DNA of 17,253 bases from Streptococcaceae bacterium. GTDB lineage: Bacteria > Bacillota > Bacilli > Lactobacillales > Streptococcaceae. Of the stretch, positions 1 to 7,906 are shown one piece after another. The translations under genes and the position numbers were made by a program. The notes under the pieces are model-generated. The model saw nothing but the letters and a program-made list of their open reading frames with translations. It searched no databases and was not told the DNA's origin. Within the stretch, counting starts at the first letter, position 1. The number at the start of each line of letters is the position of its first letter. The DNA is taken from positions 1 to 17,253 of the forward strand of contig JAISYB010000011.1 of NCBI GenBank assembly GCA_031270215.1, written 5' to 3'.

Positions 1-107
1 TTGACCTTATTTTGTCCGATATATTGAGATAAATATTGCGGTCGAAGGCTTTTTTCAAAACCGTCCTCAATAAGCGCCTTGCCATCAATGATTCTTTCTT
101 CGTCCAT
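1..107 (-). CDS. ruvB: Holliday junction branch migration helicase RuvB (N-terminal part only)
   Basis: The reading frame starts at an ATG (105-107) and runs off the left edge, so only about 35 residues are visible. They include the motif SLRPQYLSQYIGQNKV, which is the conserved N-terminal segment of RuvB just ahead of its AAA+ ATPase domain. RuvB is the hexameric motor that drives branch migration of Holliday junctions together with RuvA. A good ribosome binding site (GGAGGTG, 111-117 on the complement) precedes the ATG by a short spacer. The gene lies 15 bp downstream of ruvA in the same direction, the usual ruvA-ruvB operon order. Identification rests on the N-terminal motif and the gene order; the ATPase motifs lie outside the window. 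Confidence 0.93.
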   Translation of the reverse strand, partial: MDEERIIDGKALIEDGFEKSLRPQYLSQYIGQNKV

Positions 108-122
108 AAGCACCTCCAAAGC

Positions 123-707
123 TTATTTCATCAATAATTTCAATGCTTTTGAGATATAAGCATCCGTTGTTTCAAACATTTCCTTGATAAGTATCTTTTT
201 AACACGTTCAATTTCCTTAGGCTTATATCCCAAAGCTATCAATGCTTCTAATGCTTCATCTAGCAAAGCATTTTCAGTGACTTTTGTGGTGACAACATCT
301 GCTTGGTAGCTTTTCAGCTTATCCTGCAAATCAATTACTAATTGAGCTGCCGTTTTCTTACCAACACCTGGAAACTTCATCAGGTATTTGACATCATTAT
401 TTTGAATTGCCAAAAGTAAACCAGCATTATCCTCAGCGGCTAATATTGCTAGAGCTGACTTTGGACCAATTCCTGTCACGGCAATCAGTTTCAAGAATAA
501 TGCTTTTTCTTCAGCATTCTTAAATCCAAATAGGCTTTGAGCGTCTTCTCTAACAGCTTGATGAATATAAAGCTTAACATCGCCACCTAAATGTGCACTA
601 AAGGCATAGGGATTAGCGACTTGCACTAAAAAACCAATATGAGCAACCTCAATGACAATGTGATACGGCGTAATTTCTATTATTTTTCCAATGAAATATT
701 CGTACAT
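123..707 (-). CDS. ruvA: Holliday junction branch migration complex subunit RuvA
   Basis: A 194-residue protein, the normal RuvA length. RuvA binds the four-way DNA junction as a tetramer and loads RuvB. The N-terminal part (MYEYFIGKIIEI...) is the OB-fold. Two helix-hairpin-helix segments follow: one around residues 70-90 (AVTGIGPKSALAIL) and one around 112-128 (FPGVGKKTAAQLVIDL). The C-terminal three-helix RuvB-interacting domain starts near residue 148 (LLDEALEALIALGY). The ATG directly abuts the stop codon of the upstream maf-msrB gene (TAAATG, no intergenic base) and no strong Shine-Dalgarno sequence lies at normal distance. This suggests translation coupled to the upstream gene. ruvB follows after 15 bp. 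Confidence 0.96.
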   Translation of the reverse strand: MYEYFIGKIIEITPYHIVIEVAHIGFLVQVANPYAFSAHLGGDVKLYIHQAVREDAQSLFGFKNAEEKALFLKLIAVTGIGPKSALAILAAEDNAGLLLAIQNNDVKYLMKFPGVGKKTAAQLVIDLQDKLKSYQADVVTTKVTENALLDEALEALIALGYKPKEIERVKKILIKEMFETTDAYISKALKLLMK

Positions 708-1703
708 TTACTTTAAAAGGTCGAGATAGCTCCCGTAGCCCTTATCCTCCATTTCTGTGATTGGGATAAATTTTAAAGCTGCGGAATTGATACAATAGCG
801 CAAGCCACCGCTCTCCTTTGGTCCATCATCAAAGACATGCCCAAGATGTGAATTGCTCGTTGCGCTTTTTATCTCCATGCGAACCCGATTGTTTGAGTAA
901 TCCTCTTGCTCTTTAAGCTCCCCAATCGGTTTGGCAAATGCCGGCCAACCGCAGCCTGAGTTAAATTTATCCTTTGATGAAAATAAAACATCGCCAGTCA
1001 GTGGGTCAACGTAAATACCAACTGCGTCAAACTCGTCATATTTTCCAGTGAATGGCGCTTCAGTTGCTGCATTTTTCAAAACATCATAGGCTAATGGCTC
1101 AAGTGTTTCACGCGCCGTTTTCTCCAATGCCAAATCGAACTTTTCCATCAGCGTAATAAAAGGCGGCAATTCCTGATAAATCTGTGCCACAGGGAAGCCG
1201 ACAATCGCTAGATAATCACCAGAAATTGCTCGGATAAACTTTGCTGCTGTTCCTTGAATACCATATGCGCCCGCCTTGTCCTGCCATTCACTAAGTGCCA
1301 GATAGCTCGTAATCTCCGCTTCATTTACAGGATAAAAATGAACTTTCGCCTGTGAAACAAAGGTTTTGACTTGATTTTGAAAGGCTAAAGTCACACTTGT
1401 CAAAACTTCGTGCACATCATCGCTATATGTTCTAAGCATTAACTGCGCTTCTTCAAGTGTCTTAGGCTTACCAAAAATTACACCAGACGCCACGACGATT
1501 GTATCCGCAGCGATAATCAAATCATTTGGTCTGCGCTTTTGTACGGCTTCTGCTTTTTTAGCACTCATTCTCTTTACATATTCTGTCGGACTTTCTCCTG
1601 CTAGGACAGCTTCATCAATCTCTGCTGGCAAAACTTCATAATCTTCAGCTAATATCTTCATTAATTCCTTTCGCCTTGGCGAATTTGAGGCAAGTACAAA
1701 CAT
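708..1703 (-). CDS. Fusion of Maf nucleotide pyrophosphatase and MsrB methionine sulfoxide reductase
   Basis: One uninterrupted 331-residue frame encodes two enzymes. Residues 1 to about 183 are a full-length Maf/YhdE domain: SNSPRR at 6-11, AADTIV at 65-70 with Asp67, and KAGAYGIQG at 143-151. Maf proteins hydrolyse non-canonical or modified nucleoside triphosphates and some affect septum formation. Residues from about 186 to 331 are a full MsrB domain, which reduces the R form of methionine sulfoxide: GCGWP with Cys251, HLGHVFDDGP at 286-295, and RYCIN with the expected catalytic Cys304. No zinc CxxC pairs are seen. Each part matches its usual stand-alone length, so this looks like a true fusion. 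The ATG is preceded by AGGAG. Met186 could start MsrB alone, but no ribosome binding site sits before it. The gene lies between glmU and ruvA in one transcription unit. Confidence 0.93.
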   Translation of the reverse strand: MFVLASNSPRRKELMKILAEDYEVLPAEIDEAVLAGESPTEYVKRMSAKKAEAVQKRRPNDLIIAADTIVVASGVIFGKPKTLEEAQLMLRTYSDDVHEVLTSVTLAFQNQVKTFVSQAKVHFYPVNEAEITSYLALSEWQDKAGAYGIQGTAAKFIRAISGDYLAIVGFPVAQIYQELPPFITLMEKFDLALEKTARETLEPLAYDVLKNAATEAPFTGKYDEFDAVGIYVDPLTGDVLFSSKDKFNSGCGWPAFAKPIGELKEQEDYSNNRVRMEIKSATSNSHLGHVFDDGPKESGGLRYCINSAALKFIPITEMEDKGYGSYLDLLK

Positions 1704-1743
1704 AATAACTCCTATCTAATTATCGAAACTAACTGATTTGCTT

Positions 1744-3114
1744 CTATCTATAATGCGGCTTACCCTTTGCTCGAGCTGTTTTATTGACCTGCTTAGCACG
1801 CGCAATGGCAAGATCTGCGGCTTCTACGTCTTGAGTAATCGTTGAACCGGCTGCAATCAAGGCATTTTCCCCAACCTTAACCGGTGAAATGATATTGCTA
1901 TTGCTGCCAATAAAAGCATAGTCAGCAATTTCGCTGTGGAATTTACTCTTACCATCATAATTCACAATAATGACGCCGGCACCAAAGTTGACATCTTCAC
2001 CAACGCTGACATCTCCGATATAAGACAAATGCCCGACCTTCGTTCCTCTTCCAAGCGTTGCTTTCTTAATTTCAGAAAAATTTCCGACATGAACATTCTC
2101 TAATAACTCAGACATTGGGCGAATGTGAGCGAATGGTCCAACGTCACTGCCCTGATGAATGATACTTTCTTCAATCACCGATTGTCTGATGGAAACATTA
2201 TCTCCGATTGTTGAATCAATAATCTCTGTTCCTGATGAGATAAAATTGCCACTACCGATAATCGTTTTCCCCTTAAGTCGCACATTTGCTTCAATGATTG
2301 TGTCAGTCCCAATGACAACATCTGACTCAATATAAGTGTTCTCAGGGTCAATTAAGCTGACGCCTTGACGCATATGACGTCTATTAATTCTTTGGCGCAT
2401 GATTTTTTCGGCAAATGAAAGCTGAATACGGTCATTAACTCCGAGAGATTCATTGAAATCAGACATCACGTAAGCACCAACGTGCTGATTTGCTGCCTTT
2501 AAAATACCAATCGCATCAGTAACATAAAATTCGCCTTGTGCATTGTTAGTGTCAACCTGAGCTAACGCTTCAAATAACAAGCGGTTGTCGAAGATATAAG
2601 TGCCCGTATTAATTTCTGTAATTTCAGCTTGTGCTAAACTTGCATCCTTTTGCTCAACGATTCTTTGGACATGCCCCAAATCATCACGAATAATCCGACC
2701 ATAGCCAAATGGATCTGGAGCAATTGCCGTTAGAACCGTTGCTTTCATTTCATTTTCAATATGAAATTTAAATGCCGCATCTAGCGTTTCAGCTGTAAGC
2801 AGTGGTGTATCGCCATAAGTCACCAAGGTATGCCCGCTCAAGTCCTTAAGAAGCACTTCTGCTTGAGCGACTGCATGTCCTGTGCCTAGCTGCTCTGCTT
2901 GGAGGACAAACTCACTGCGCTCACCTAAAGCCGCCTTCACTGCGTCTGCACCATGACCGACTACCGTAATCGTCTTAACCGGATTTAAGCCACTCACTGC
3001 ATCTAAGACATGCGCCACCATTGGCTTACCTGCCACCTGATGAAGCACCTTATATAGATTTGATTTCATTCGTGTACCCTTGCCTGCTGCTAAGATAATT
3101 GCATAACGTTCCAT
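1744..3114 (-). CDS. glmU: Bifunctional GlmU: N-acetylglucosamine-1-phosphate uridylyltransferase / glucosamine-1-phosphate acetyltransferase
   Basis: A 456-residue protein that makes UDP-N-acetylglucosamine, the precursor of peptidoglycan and other wall polymers, in the cytoplasm. The N-terminal half is a nucleotidyltransferase with the signature LAAGKGTRM at residues 8-16 and the GDTPLL motif near residue 100. The C-terminal half is a left-handed beta-helix of hexapeptide repeats from about residue 255. It carries the acetyltransferase segment GHLSYIGD, whose His362 corresponds to the E. coli catalytic histidine, and NYDG a little further on. Length and domain order are standard. AAAGGAG precedes the ATG at good distance. 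rsmG lies 32 bp upstream and maf-msrB 40 bp downstream with no terminator between, which supports co-transcription. Confidence 0.97.
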   Translation of the reverse strand: MERYAIILAAGKGTRMKSNLYKVLHQVAGKPMVAHVLDAVSGLNPVKTITVVGHGADAVKAALGERSEFVLQAEQLGTGHAVAQAEVLLKDLSGHTLVTYGDTPLLTAETLDAAFKFHIENEMKATVLTAIAPDPFGYGRIIRDDLGHVQRIVEQKDASLAQAEITEINTGTYIFDNRLLFEALAQVDTNNAQGEFYVTDAIGILKAANQHVGAYVMSDFNESLGVNDRIQLSFAEKIMRQRINRRHMRQGVSLIDPENTYIESDVVIGTDTIIEANVRLKGKTIIGSGNFISSGTEIIDSTIGDNVSIRQSVIEESIIHQGSDVGPFAHIRPMSELLENVHVGNFSEIKKATLGRGTKVGHLSYIGDVSVGEDVNFGAGVIIVNYDGKSKFHSEIADYAFIGSNSNIISPVKVGENALIAAGSTITQDVEAADLAIARAKQVNKTARAKGKPHYR

Positions 3115-3146
3115 TATTCTCTCCTTTTATTTTACCTAATTTGTTA

Positions 3147-3863
3147 TTATTTCAAAGGCTTTTTATTCGGTAGACCTGAGCGCCTCGGATATTTATTTGG
3201 TGTTTGCTTTTTCTTTTCAATAACTACGATAAATCTTGAATCACCATTTGGCAAATGATAGCTAATCTCCCGCGTTATCTTCCCACCAAGCAAAGCGATT
3301 GCCGACTGTGCCTCTAAGACTTCCTCAACGGTTTGCGCAGCCTTTAATGCAATTAAATTCCCCCCTTGTTTAAGAAATGGTAATGTCAGCTCAACTAAAA
3401 CATTGAGTCTTGCGACTGCACGAGCTGTCACAAGGTCAAATTGTCCCCGAAGCGCTGTATCTCGTCCAAAGTCTTCGGCACGTCCATGATGTAAATGAAC
3501 ATTCTCTAACCCTAGCTGCTCAATTAATGCCGCTAGGAAAATCAGCCGTTTATTTAATGAGTCCAAGATATGTACCTCAAGATTTGGCAATAAAATCTTC
3601 ATTGGTAAGCTTGGAAAGCCGGCACCTGCCCCGACATCTAAGAGTTTGATTGACGATTCTTTCATCAAGCCTTTTAGGATTGGTGCAATTGAGTCATAAA
3701 AATGCTTCAAATAAACTTCTTCCTCCACAACGATTGCTGTTAGATTAATTTTCTGATTCCACTCAACTAATAAGCAAAAGTAATCCTCAAATTGCCGCTT
3801 TTGAGCTGCCGTCAGTAAAATGCCTGAGTCCTGTAATTGCTGGTAAAATTCCTCTGGTTTCAT
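3147..3863 (-). CDS. rsmG: 16S rRNA (guanine-N7) methyltransferase RsmG (GidB)
   Basis: RsmG uses S-adenosylmethionine to methylate N7 of G527 (E. coli numbering) in 16S rRNA; loss gives low-level streptomycin resistance in several bacteria. From the chosen start the protein has 238 residues, the family's normal length. It shows WNQKINLTAI at 35-44, the SAM-binding glycine motif LLDVGAGAGF at 74-83, TARAVA in the middle and the conserved C-terminal RFIVVIEKKK...KYPRR. The frame can be extended upstream to a TTG at 3896. I chose the ATG at 3861-3863 because GAGGTG lies just before it, MKPEEFYQ fits the family N-terminus, and the extra residues look like leader. It is probably the first gene of the rsmG-glmU-maf-msrB-ruvAB unit. 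Confidence 0.95.
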   Translation of the reverse strand: MKPEEFYQQLQDSGILLTAAQKRQFEDYFCLLVEWNQKINLTAIVVEEEVYLKHFYDSIAPILKGLMKESSIKLLDVGAGAGFPSLPMKILLPNLEVHILDSLNKRLIFLAALIEQLGLENVHLHHGRAEDFGRDTALRGQFDLVTARAVARLNVLVELTLPFLKQGGNLIALKAAQTVEEVLEAQSAIALLGGKITREISYHLPNGDSRFIVVIEKKKQTPNKYPRRSGLPNKKPLK

Positions 3864-3906
3864 ATACACCTCAATATTTATCGCTATCAATAGCAAGATT
3901 TACCTT

Positions 3907-3915
3907 ATTTTAACA
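3907..3915 (-). promoter_or_regulatory. Probable extended -10 promoter for the rsmG operon
   Basis: On the complement, TGTTAAAAT (TGn plus TAAAAT) lies about 45-50 bases upstream of the rsmG ATG. No good -35 hexamer is found at 16-18 bases, so recognition would rely on the extended -10. Position right ahead of the first gene of the unit supports it. Confidence 0.45.
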
Positions 3916-4187
3916 TAGATGAGGTGCTAAACGCACTTGATTAAGAGTGTTGCAAACTGCTGCCGTCAGTCGAGATAAACCTAAGTACAAGCTATTTCAC
4001 CGATTTTCTGTACAATATTTTAAATGTTCAGCTAGAAAATAAAAAAATATTTCCTAGAAAAAAACGACTAGCTATAAAACTTTTGACTCAAAGATTTCAT
4101 CAGCTAAAAACTGCTGCCTTAATGATTGTGACATTTAGCAAAAGTATGAATAGAATCTTCTAAGCATTCAGGCAATATTTTACAATC
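3916..4187. other. Gene-free AT-rich spacer between rsmG and dnaB
   Basis: No credible open reading frame is seen on either strand. The stretch holds an 11-base direct repeat AAACTGCTGCC (3954-3964 and 4108-4118). It also holds an imperfect hairpin with CTAG arms (4032-4057) inside runs of A. A longer AGCTAG...CTAGCT inverted pair starts at 4030. None of these looks like a known riboswitch or T-box, and no RNA gene is recognised. Confidence 0.5.
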
Positions 4188-4233
4188 AAAAAGCAGGCAA
4201 TCCTCCAAAATATTTGAAGACTACCTGTTTTTT
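4188..4233. terminator. Rho-independent terminator after dnaB, possibly bidirectional
   Basis: Just past the dnaB stop, the complement shows A-run, CAGGTAGTCTTC, a 9-base AT loop, GGAGGATTGCCTG, then TTTTT. The stem is about 12 bp including three G-U pairs. The plus strand also ends in a run of six T, so it may work in both directions. It separates dnaB from the rsmG unit. Confidence 0.85.
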
Positions 4234-4236
4234 AAA

Positions 4237-5592
4237 TTAAAATTCCTCTTGCTTAGCAATATTGGTGAATTTATTGAACTCTTTTTTGAACAATAGCTCC
4301 ACCGTACCACGTGAGCCACTTCTATTTTTCTCAATAATGACTTCGACCGTATCATTTGGAATAGCTTCCTCGCCGTCTTCGCTACGATAATAATCATCAC
4401 GGTATAAAAAGGCAACGATGTCCGCATCCTGTTCGATTGAGCCTGATTCACGAATGTCTGAAAGAACAGGGCGTTTATCCTGTCGCTGCTCAACTCCCCG
4501 TGAAAGCTGTGAGAGCGCCATGACCGGAACCTTTAGCTCCTTGGCTAAAATCTTGAGCTGTCTTGAAATTTCAGAAACCTCCTGTTGACGATTTTCCCTA
4601 CCGGTTCCTGAGATAAGCTGAAGGTAGTCAATCAAAATCAATCCGAGATTACCTGTTTGCTGTGCAAGCTTATGTGCCTTAGCACGAATATCAGTAATCT
4701 TAATCGCAGGTGTGTCATTGATATAAATACTTGCCTTAGATAAAGTGCCCATGGCAACAATCAAGCTCTGCCACTGCTCCTCAGTTAATTTCCCCGTCCT
4801 TAGCGCATAGGCATCAATACTTCCCTCGGCTGCAATCATCCGATTAACCAATGACTCCGCACCCATCTCCAAAGAAAAAATCGCAACCGTTTTGTCCTGT
4901 TTAGTCGCAATATTTTGCGCAATATTCAGTGCAAATGCCGTCTTACCTACTGCCGGACGTGCTGCTAAAATGATTAATTCTTCCTCATGTAAGCCGGTCG
5001 TCATCCGATCTAAGTCCTGATAGCCGGTCGCAATCCCAGTAATCGTATCATTTTGATGCGATAAACGTTCGATTTCATCAAAGTTGACATTTAAAATTTC
5101 ACTAATTACTCGAAAGCCGGCACTATTTTGCTTTTCATTGATTGAAAGTAAACTCGACTCCGTGTCATTGATTAAATCAGCAATCTTTCCCTCTTCGTCA
5201 TAAATCTTGGTCGTTGTTTCGGTTAATGTCCGAATGACCTTGCGAGCCAAGCTTTTTTCCTCGACAATCTTAGCATAATAGACTGCATTAGCTGCTGTTC
5301 CAGGTAATGTCGCTACAAGGTTAGTTACAGCTGAAACGCCACCAATCTCTTCGAGCTGCCCGTTTTGCTTGAGCTGATTAATCAAAGTAAGTGCCTCAAC
5401 AGGCTCTCTTTTATCCGCCAAGGCTTGCATCGCTTGGAAGATAATCCGATGACTGTATTTATAAAAATCATCTGCTGTGACAAATTCACTGACTTCAATC
5501 ATCTTGTCAGCATCTAAAATAATTGACCCGAGTGTCGCAATTTCTGCCTCAATATCACTTGGCAAGCTGCGTTCAATGATTTCCTCTGACAC
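4237..5592 (-). CDS. dnaB: Replicative DNA helicase DnaB
   Basis: A 451-residue RecA-fold hexameric helicase (called DnaC in Bacillus) that unwinds DNA at the replication fork. Residues about 10-110 form the N-terminal primase-interacting domain (SLPSDIEAEIATLGSIILD). The ATPase domain has Walker A ARPAVGKT at 211-218, Walker B LILIDY at 318-323, and the conserved segments ALSQLSRGVE near 360 and DIRESGSIEQDAD near 379-391. Length is typical. The start is GTG (5590-5592) with AAGGAG ten bases upstream; an earlier start is blocked by a stop in the same frame. In many Firmicutes dnaB follows rplI, but here it stands alone, with the ptsI terminator upstream and its own promoter. Confidence 0.97.
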   Translation of the reverse strand: MSEEIIERSLPSDIEAEIATLGSIILDADKMIEVSEFVTADDFYKYSHRIIFQAMQALADKREPVEALTLINQLKQNGQLEEIGGVSAVTNLVATLPGTAANAVYYAKIVEEKSLARKVIRTLTETTTKIYDEEGKIADLINDTESSLLSINEKQNSAGFRVISEILNVNFDEIERLSHQNDTITGIATGYQDLDRMTTGLHEEELIILAARPAVGKTAFALNIAQNIATKQDKTVAIFSLEMGAESLVNRMIAAEGSIDAYALRTGKLTEEQWQSLIVAMGTLSKASIYINDTPAIKITDIRAKAHKLAQQTGNLGLILIDYLQLISGTGRENRQQEVSEISRQLKILAKELKVPVMALSQLSRGVEQRQDKRPVLSDIRESGSIEQDADIVAFLYRDDYYRSEDGEEAIPNDTVEVIIEKNRSGSRGTVELLFKKEFNKFTNIAKQEEF

Positions 5593-5627
5593 TTAAATCA
5601 CTCTCCTTCCCTTTACGCAATATGGCA

Positions 5628-5636
5628 ATTATAGCA
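5628..5636 (-). promoter_or_regulatory. Probable extended -10 promoter for dnaB
   Basis: The complement shows TGCTATAAT, an extended -10 with perfect TATAAT, about 36 bases upstream of the dnaB GTG. The -35 position falls in the T-run of the ptsI terminator and is poor (TTTTTT/TTTTTG). The promoter begins right where the upstream terminator ends, so dnaB appears to be independently transcribed. Confidence 0.65.
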
Positions 5637-5650
5637 TTTATTTTAAGCAC

Positions 5651-5682
5651 AAAAAAGCACTCAAGGAAATTTCCTCAAGTGC
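5651..5682 (-). terminator. Rho-independent terminator of the ptsH-ptsI operon
   Basis: On the complement, GCACTTGAGG and CCTTGAGTGC pair as a 10-bp stem (two G-U pairs) around the loop AAATTT, followed directly by TTTTTT. It begins about 20 bases after the ptsI stop codon. Confidence 0.92.
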
Positions 5683-5701
5683 CAGAAATACTTACCTGCG
5701 A

Positions 5702-7432
5702 TTACTCACCAACATAAGCTTCAACTAATGCTACGACTTCTTCAAGCGTACCACATTCTGTCAATGCTTTATCTGCTAATTCTTTCATCTTAGTCGTATC
5801 CAAACGCTTCATCAAGCTACGTGTTTTCAAGATTGAAGTTGCACTCATTGAAAACTCGTCAAGCCCCATTCCTACTAATAATGGAACAGCCGTCTGATCT
5901 CCAGCCATCTCACCACACATACCAGCCCATTTGCCTTCTTTATGTGCTGCATCAATCACGTTTTTAATCAAACGTAAGATTGATGGATTATATGGTTGGT
6001 AAAGATATGAAACCTGCTCGTTCATTCTATCAGCTGCCATGGTGTATTGGATTAAGTCATTTGTTCCGATAGAGAAGAAATCAACCTCTTTGGCAAATTG
6101 GTCAGCTAAAACTGCTGCTGCCGGAATTTCAATCATGATACCAACCTGAATATCCTCAGCAATCTGAACCCCCTCAGCGACTAGCTTAGCTTTTTCTTCA
6201 TCGTAAACCTTTTTCGCTGCACGGAATTCAGTAATCAATGCAACCATTGGGAACATAATGCGTAATTTACCATGAACAGAAGCACGAAGTAGTGCACGAA
6301 GCTGCGTTCTAAACATTTGATCGCCGCTCTTAGAAATCGAGATACGCAACGCACGGAAGCCTAGGAATGGATTCATTTCCTTCGGTAAATTAAAGTAAGG
6401 TAACTCCTTATCGCCACCAATGTCCATTGTCCGAACGACAACCGGCTTACCATTCATGCCTTCTAATACTGCTTTATAAGCTTCGTATTGCTGATCTTCT
6501 GTTGGGAAATCTTGTGATTCCATGTAAAGAAACTCTGTCCGGTAAAGACCGATTGCCTCTCCGCCATTGTGATTGACACCAGCCACATCTTTAGGCGTAC
6601 CGATATTAGCAGCTAATTCAAAATGCTTGCCATCAGCCGTCAAGGTTTCAGCGTCCTTTAGTAGCTCCCATTCCGCCTTTTGAGCGGCAAAAGCCTCACC
6701 TGCTGCAATGGTTTCTGCAATCTGTGCTTCATTTGGTTCAACAATTGCTTCACCGGTAATCCCATTGACCGAAAGCAAGGTATCCTTTGAAACAAGCTGT
6801 GTGATATTATTTGTACCAACAATTGCCGGAATCTCTAACGAACGCGCCATAATCGCTGAGTGCGAAGTTCTGCCGCCAATGTCAGTGATGAACGCTTTAA
6901 CAAACTCACGATTTAACTGAGCTGTATCTGATGGCGTCAAGTCATGTGCAACCACGATAACTTCTTCATCAATCAATGCTGGATTTGGTAAAGTAACGCC
7001 TAGTAAATGCGCCATAACACGCTTTGTAACATCGCGAATATCTGCCGCACGTTCTTGCATATATGGATTGTCGTCCATTCCCTCAAAGATAGTAATGAAC
7101 ATATCAGTTACTTCTTTTAAGGCTGCTTCAGCGTTAACCTGCTTACCACGAATGTTTTCCTTTACCCCATTGACTAATTCGGGATCTGCTAAAACCATCA
7201 AATGTGCATCAAAAACCTGTGCTTCTTCTTCTCCCAAGCTTTGTGCTGCTTTCTCACGGATAGCACTAAGCTCGCCTTTAGATGCTTCAATCGCATCATC
7301 CAAGCGAGCTTCTTGTGCGCCTGTATCTTCTACTGTAACAGTCGTAAAAGATAAGTTCGGTTGAATCAGCAGATAAGCTTTAGCAACTGCAACGCCGTCA
7401 CTGGCAGCAATTCCCTTAAGCAATTCTGTCAT
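5702..7432 (-). CDS. ptsI: Phosphoenolpyruvate-protein phosphotransferase (PTS enzyme I)
   Basis: A 576-residue cytoplasmic enzyme that takes phosphate from phosphoenolpyruvate and passes it to HPr, feeding all PTS sugar transporters. The N-terminal HPr-binding and swivelling domains carry GGRTSHSAIMAR, with the phosphorylated His191. The C-terminal PEP-binding barrel shows IGLYRTEFLYM, FFSIGTNDLIQY and GMCGEMAGD with the conserved Cys506. Length is standard. Its ATG overlaps the ptsH stop by one base (TAATG), so the two proteins are probably made by coupled translation. A clear terminator follows. No degradation or missing catalytic residue is seen. Confidence 0.98.
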   Translation of the reverse strand: MTELLKGIAASDGVAVAKAYLLIQPNLSFTTVTVEDTGAQEARLDDAIEASKGELSAIREKAAQSLGEEEAQVFDAHLMVLADPELVNGVKENIRGKQVNAEAALKEVTDMFITIFEGMDDNPYMQERAADIRDVTKRVMAHLLGVTLPNPALIDEEVIVVAHDLTPSDTAQLNREFVKAFITDIGGRTSHSAIMARSLEIPAIVGTNNITQLVSKDTLLSVNGITGEAIVEPNEAQIAETIAAGEAFAAQKAEWELLKDAETLTADGKHFELAANIGTPKDVAGVNHNGGEAIGLYRTEFLYMESQDFPTEDQQYEAYKAVLEGMNGKPVVVRTMDIGGDKELPYFNLPKEMNPFLGFRALRISISKSGDQMFRTQLRALLRASVHGKLRIMFPMVALITEFRAAKKVYDEEKAKLVAEGVQIAEDIQVGIMIEIPAAAVLADQFAKEVDFFSIGTNDLIQYTMAADRMNEQVSYLYQPYNPSILRLIKNVIDAAHKEGKWAGMCGEMAGDQTAVPLLVGMGLDEFSMSATSILKTRSLMKRLDTTKMKELADKALTECGTLEEVVALVEAYVGE

Positions 7433-7698
7433 TATCCAGCCAAACCTTCCTTCTCTAAAGTTTCAGTAATCGCAACAAGTGCTTCATCAGCATCTGCACC
7501 TTCTGCAGAAATCGTAACATCAGCGCCTTGACCAACACCAAGTGACATAACACCCATGATTGATTTAAGATTTACTGATTTACCTTTGTACTCTAAGTTG
7601 ATGTCTGAAGTAAATTTACTTGCAGTTTGAACCAATAAAGTCGCTGGGCGAGCATGAATACCCGTTTCAGCTACAATGTGAAAATCCTTTGATGCCAT
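7432..7698 (-). CDS. ptsH: Phosphocarrier protein HPr
   Basis: An 88-residue protein that relays phosphate from enzyme I to the sugar-specific EIIA domains. His15 lies in TGIHARPAT, and Ser46 in LKSIMGVMSLG. Ser46 is the site phosphorylated by HPr kinase in Firmicutes, which makes HPr a co-repressor with CcpA. The sequence resembles streptococcal and lactococcal HPr very closely. The ATG is preceded by AAAGGAG. The gene is first in the ptsH-ptsI operon, has a strong promoter about 60 bases upstream, and is divergent from clpE. Confidence 0.98.
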   Translation of the reverse strand: MASKDFHIVAETGIHARPATLLVQTASKFTSDINLEYKGKSVNLKSIMGVMSLGVGQGADVTISAEGADADEALVAITETLEKEGLAG

Positions 7699-7759
7699 AA
7701 TTTATAATCTCCTTTGAAAGTAGAATTTGAGGGGTTATTAAAAACCCTTACATCTAACG

Positions 7760-7788
7760 ATTGTAACAAAACAAAATAGATTTGACAA
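7760..7788 (-). promoter_or_regulatory. Sigma-A promoter of ptsH-ptsI
   Basis: On the complement, TTGTCA (-35) and TACAAT (-10) are separated by exactly 17 bases. The predicted leader is about 55 bases and contains a small hairpin (GGGTT...AACCC, around 7731-7747) before the ribosome binding site. No catabolite-response element was recognised near it. Confidence 0.82.
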
Positions 7789-7865
7789 CATTTTTGCTAA
7801 AACTAGTCTTAAAAATCGAAAATTTTTTCGTTTTTGGACGATAAGACTGACAATAGTCAAATTTC

Positions 7866-7894
7866 TTGCACATTTAAGGCTAAGCATTTATAAT
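7866..7894 (+). promoter_or_regulatory. Sigma-A promoter of clpE
   Basis: TTGCAC (7866-7871) and a perfect TATAAT (7889-7894) are separated by 17 bases. Transcription should start near 7901, just before the CtsR box. A single CtsR-like heptad AGTCAAA (7855-7861) lies just upstream of the -35, but its partner heptad is poor. Confidence 0.85.
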
Positions 7895-7906
7895 CAATTT
7901 ATCAAA

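Noticed and set aside
3410..3649. 79-residue plus-strand frame opposite rsmG
   Set aside because: It lies wholly within the well-supported rsmG gene, has no good ribosome binding site and shows no family-like sequence.
4221..4493. 90-residue minus-strand frame overlapping the end of dnaB
   Set aside because: Alternate frame inside dnaB that reads through the terminator; no ribosome binding site and no recognisable domain.
7068..7364. 98-residue plus-strand frame opposite ptsI
   Set aside because: Shadow of ptsI; low-complexity Ser/Ala/Lys composition and no promoter or ribosome binding site.
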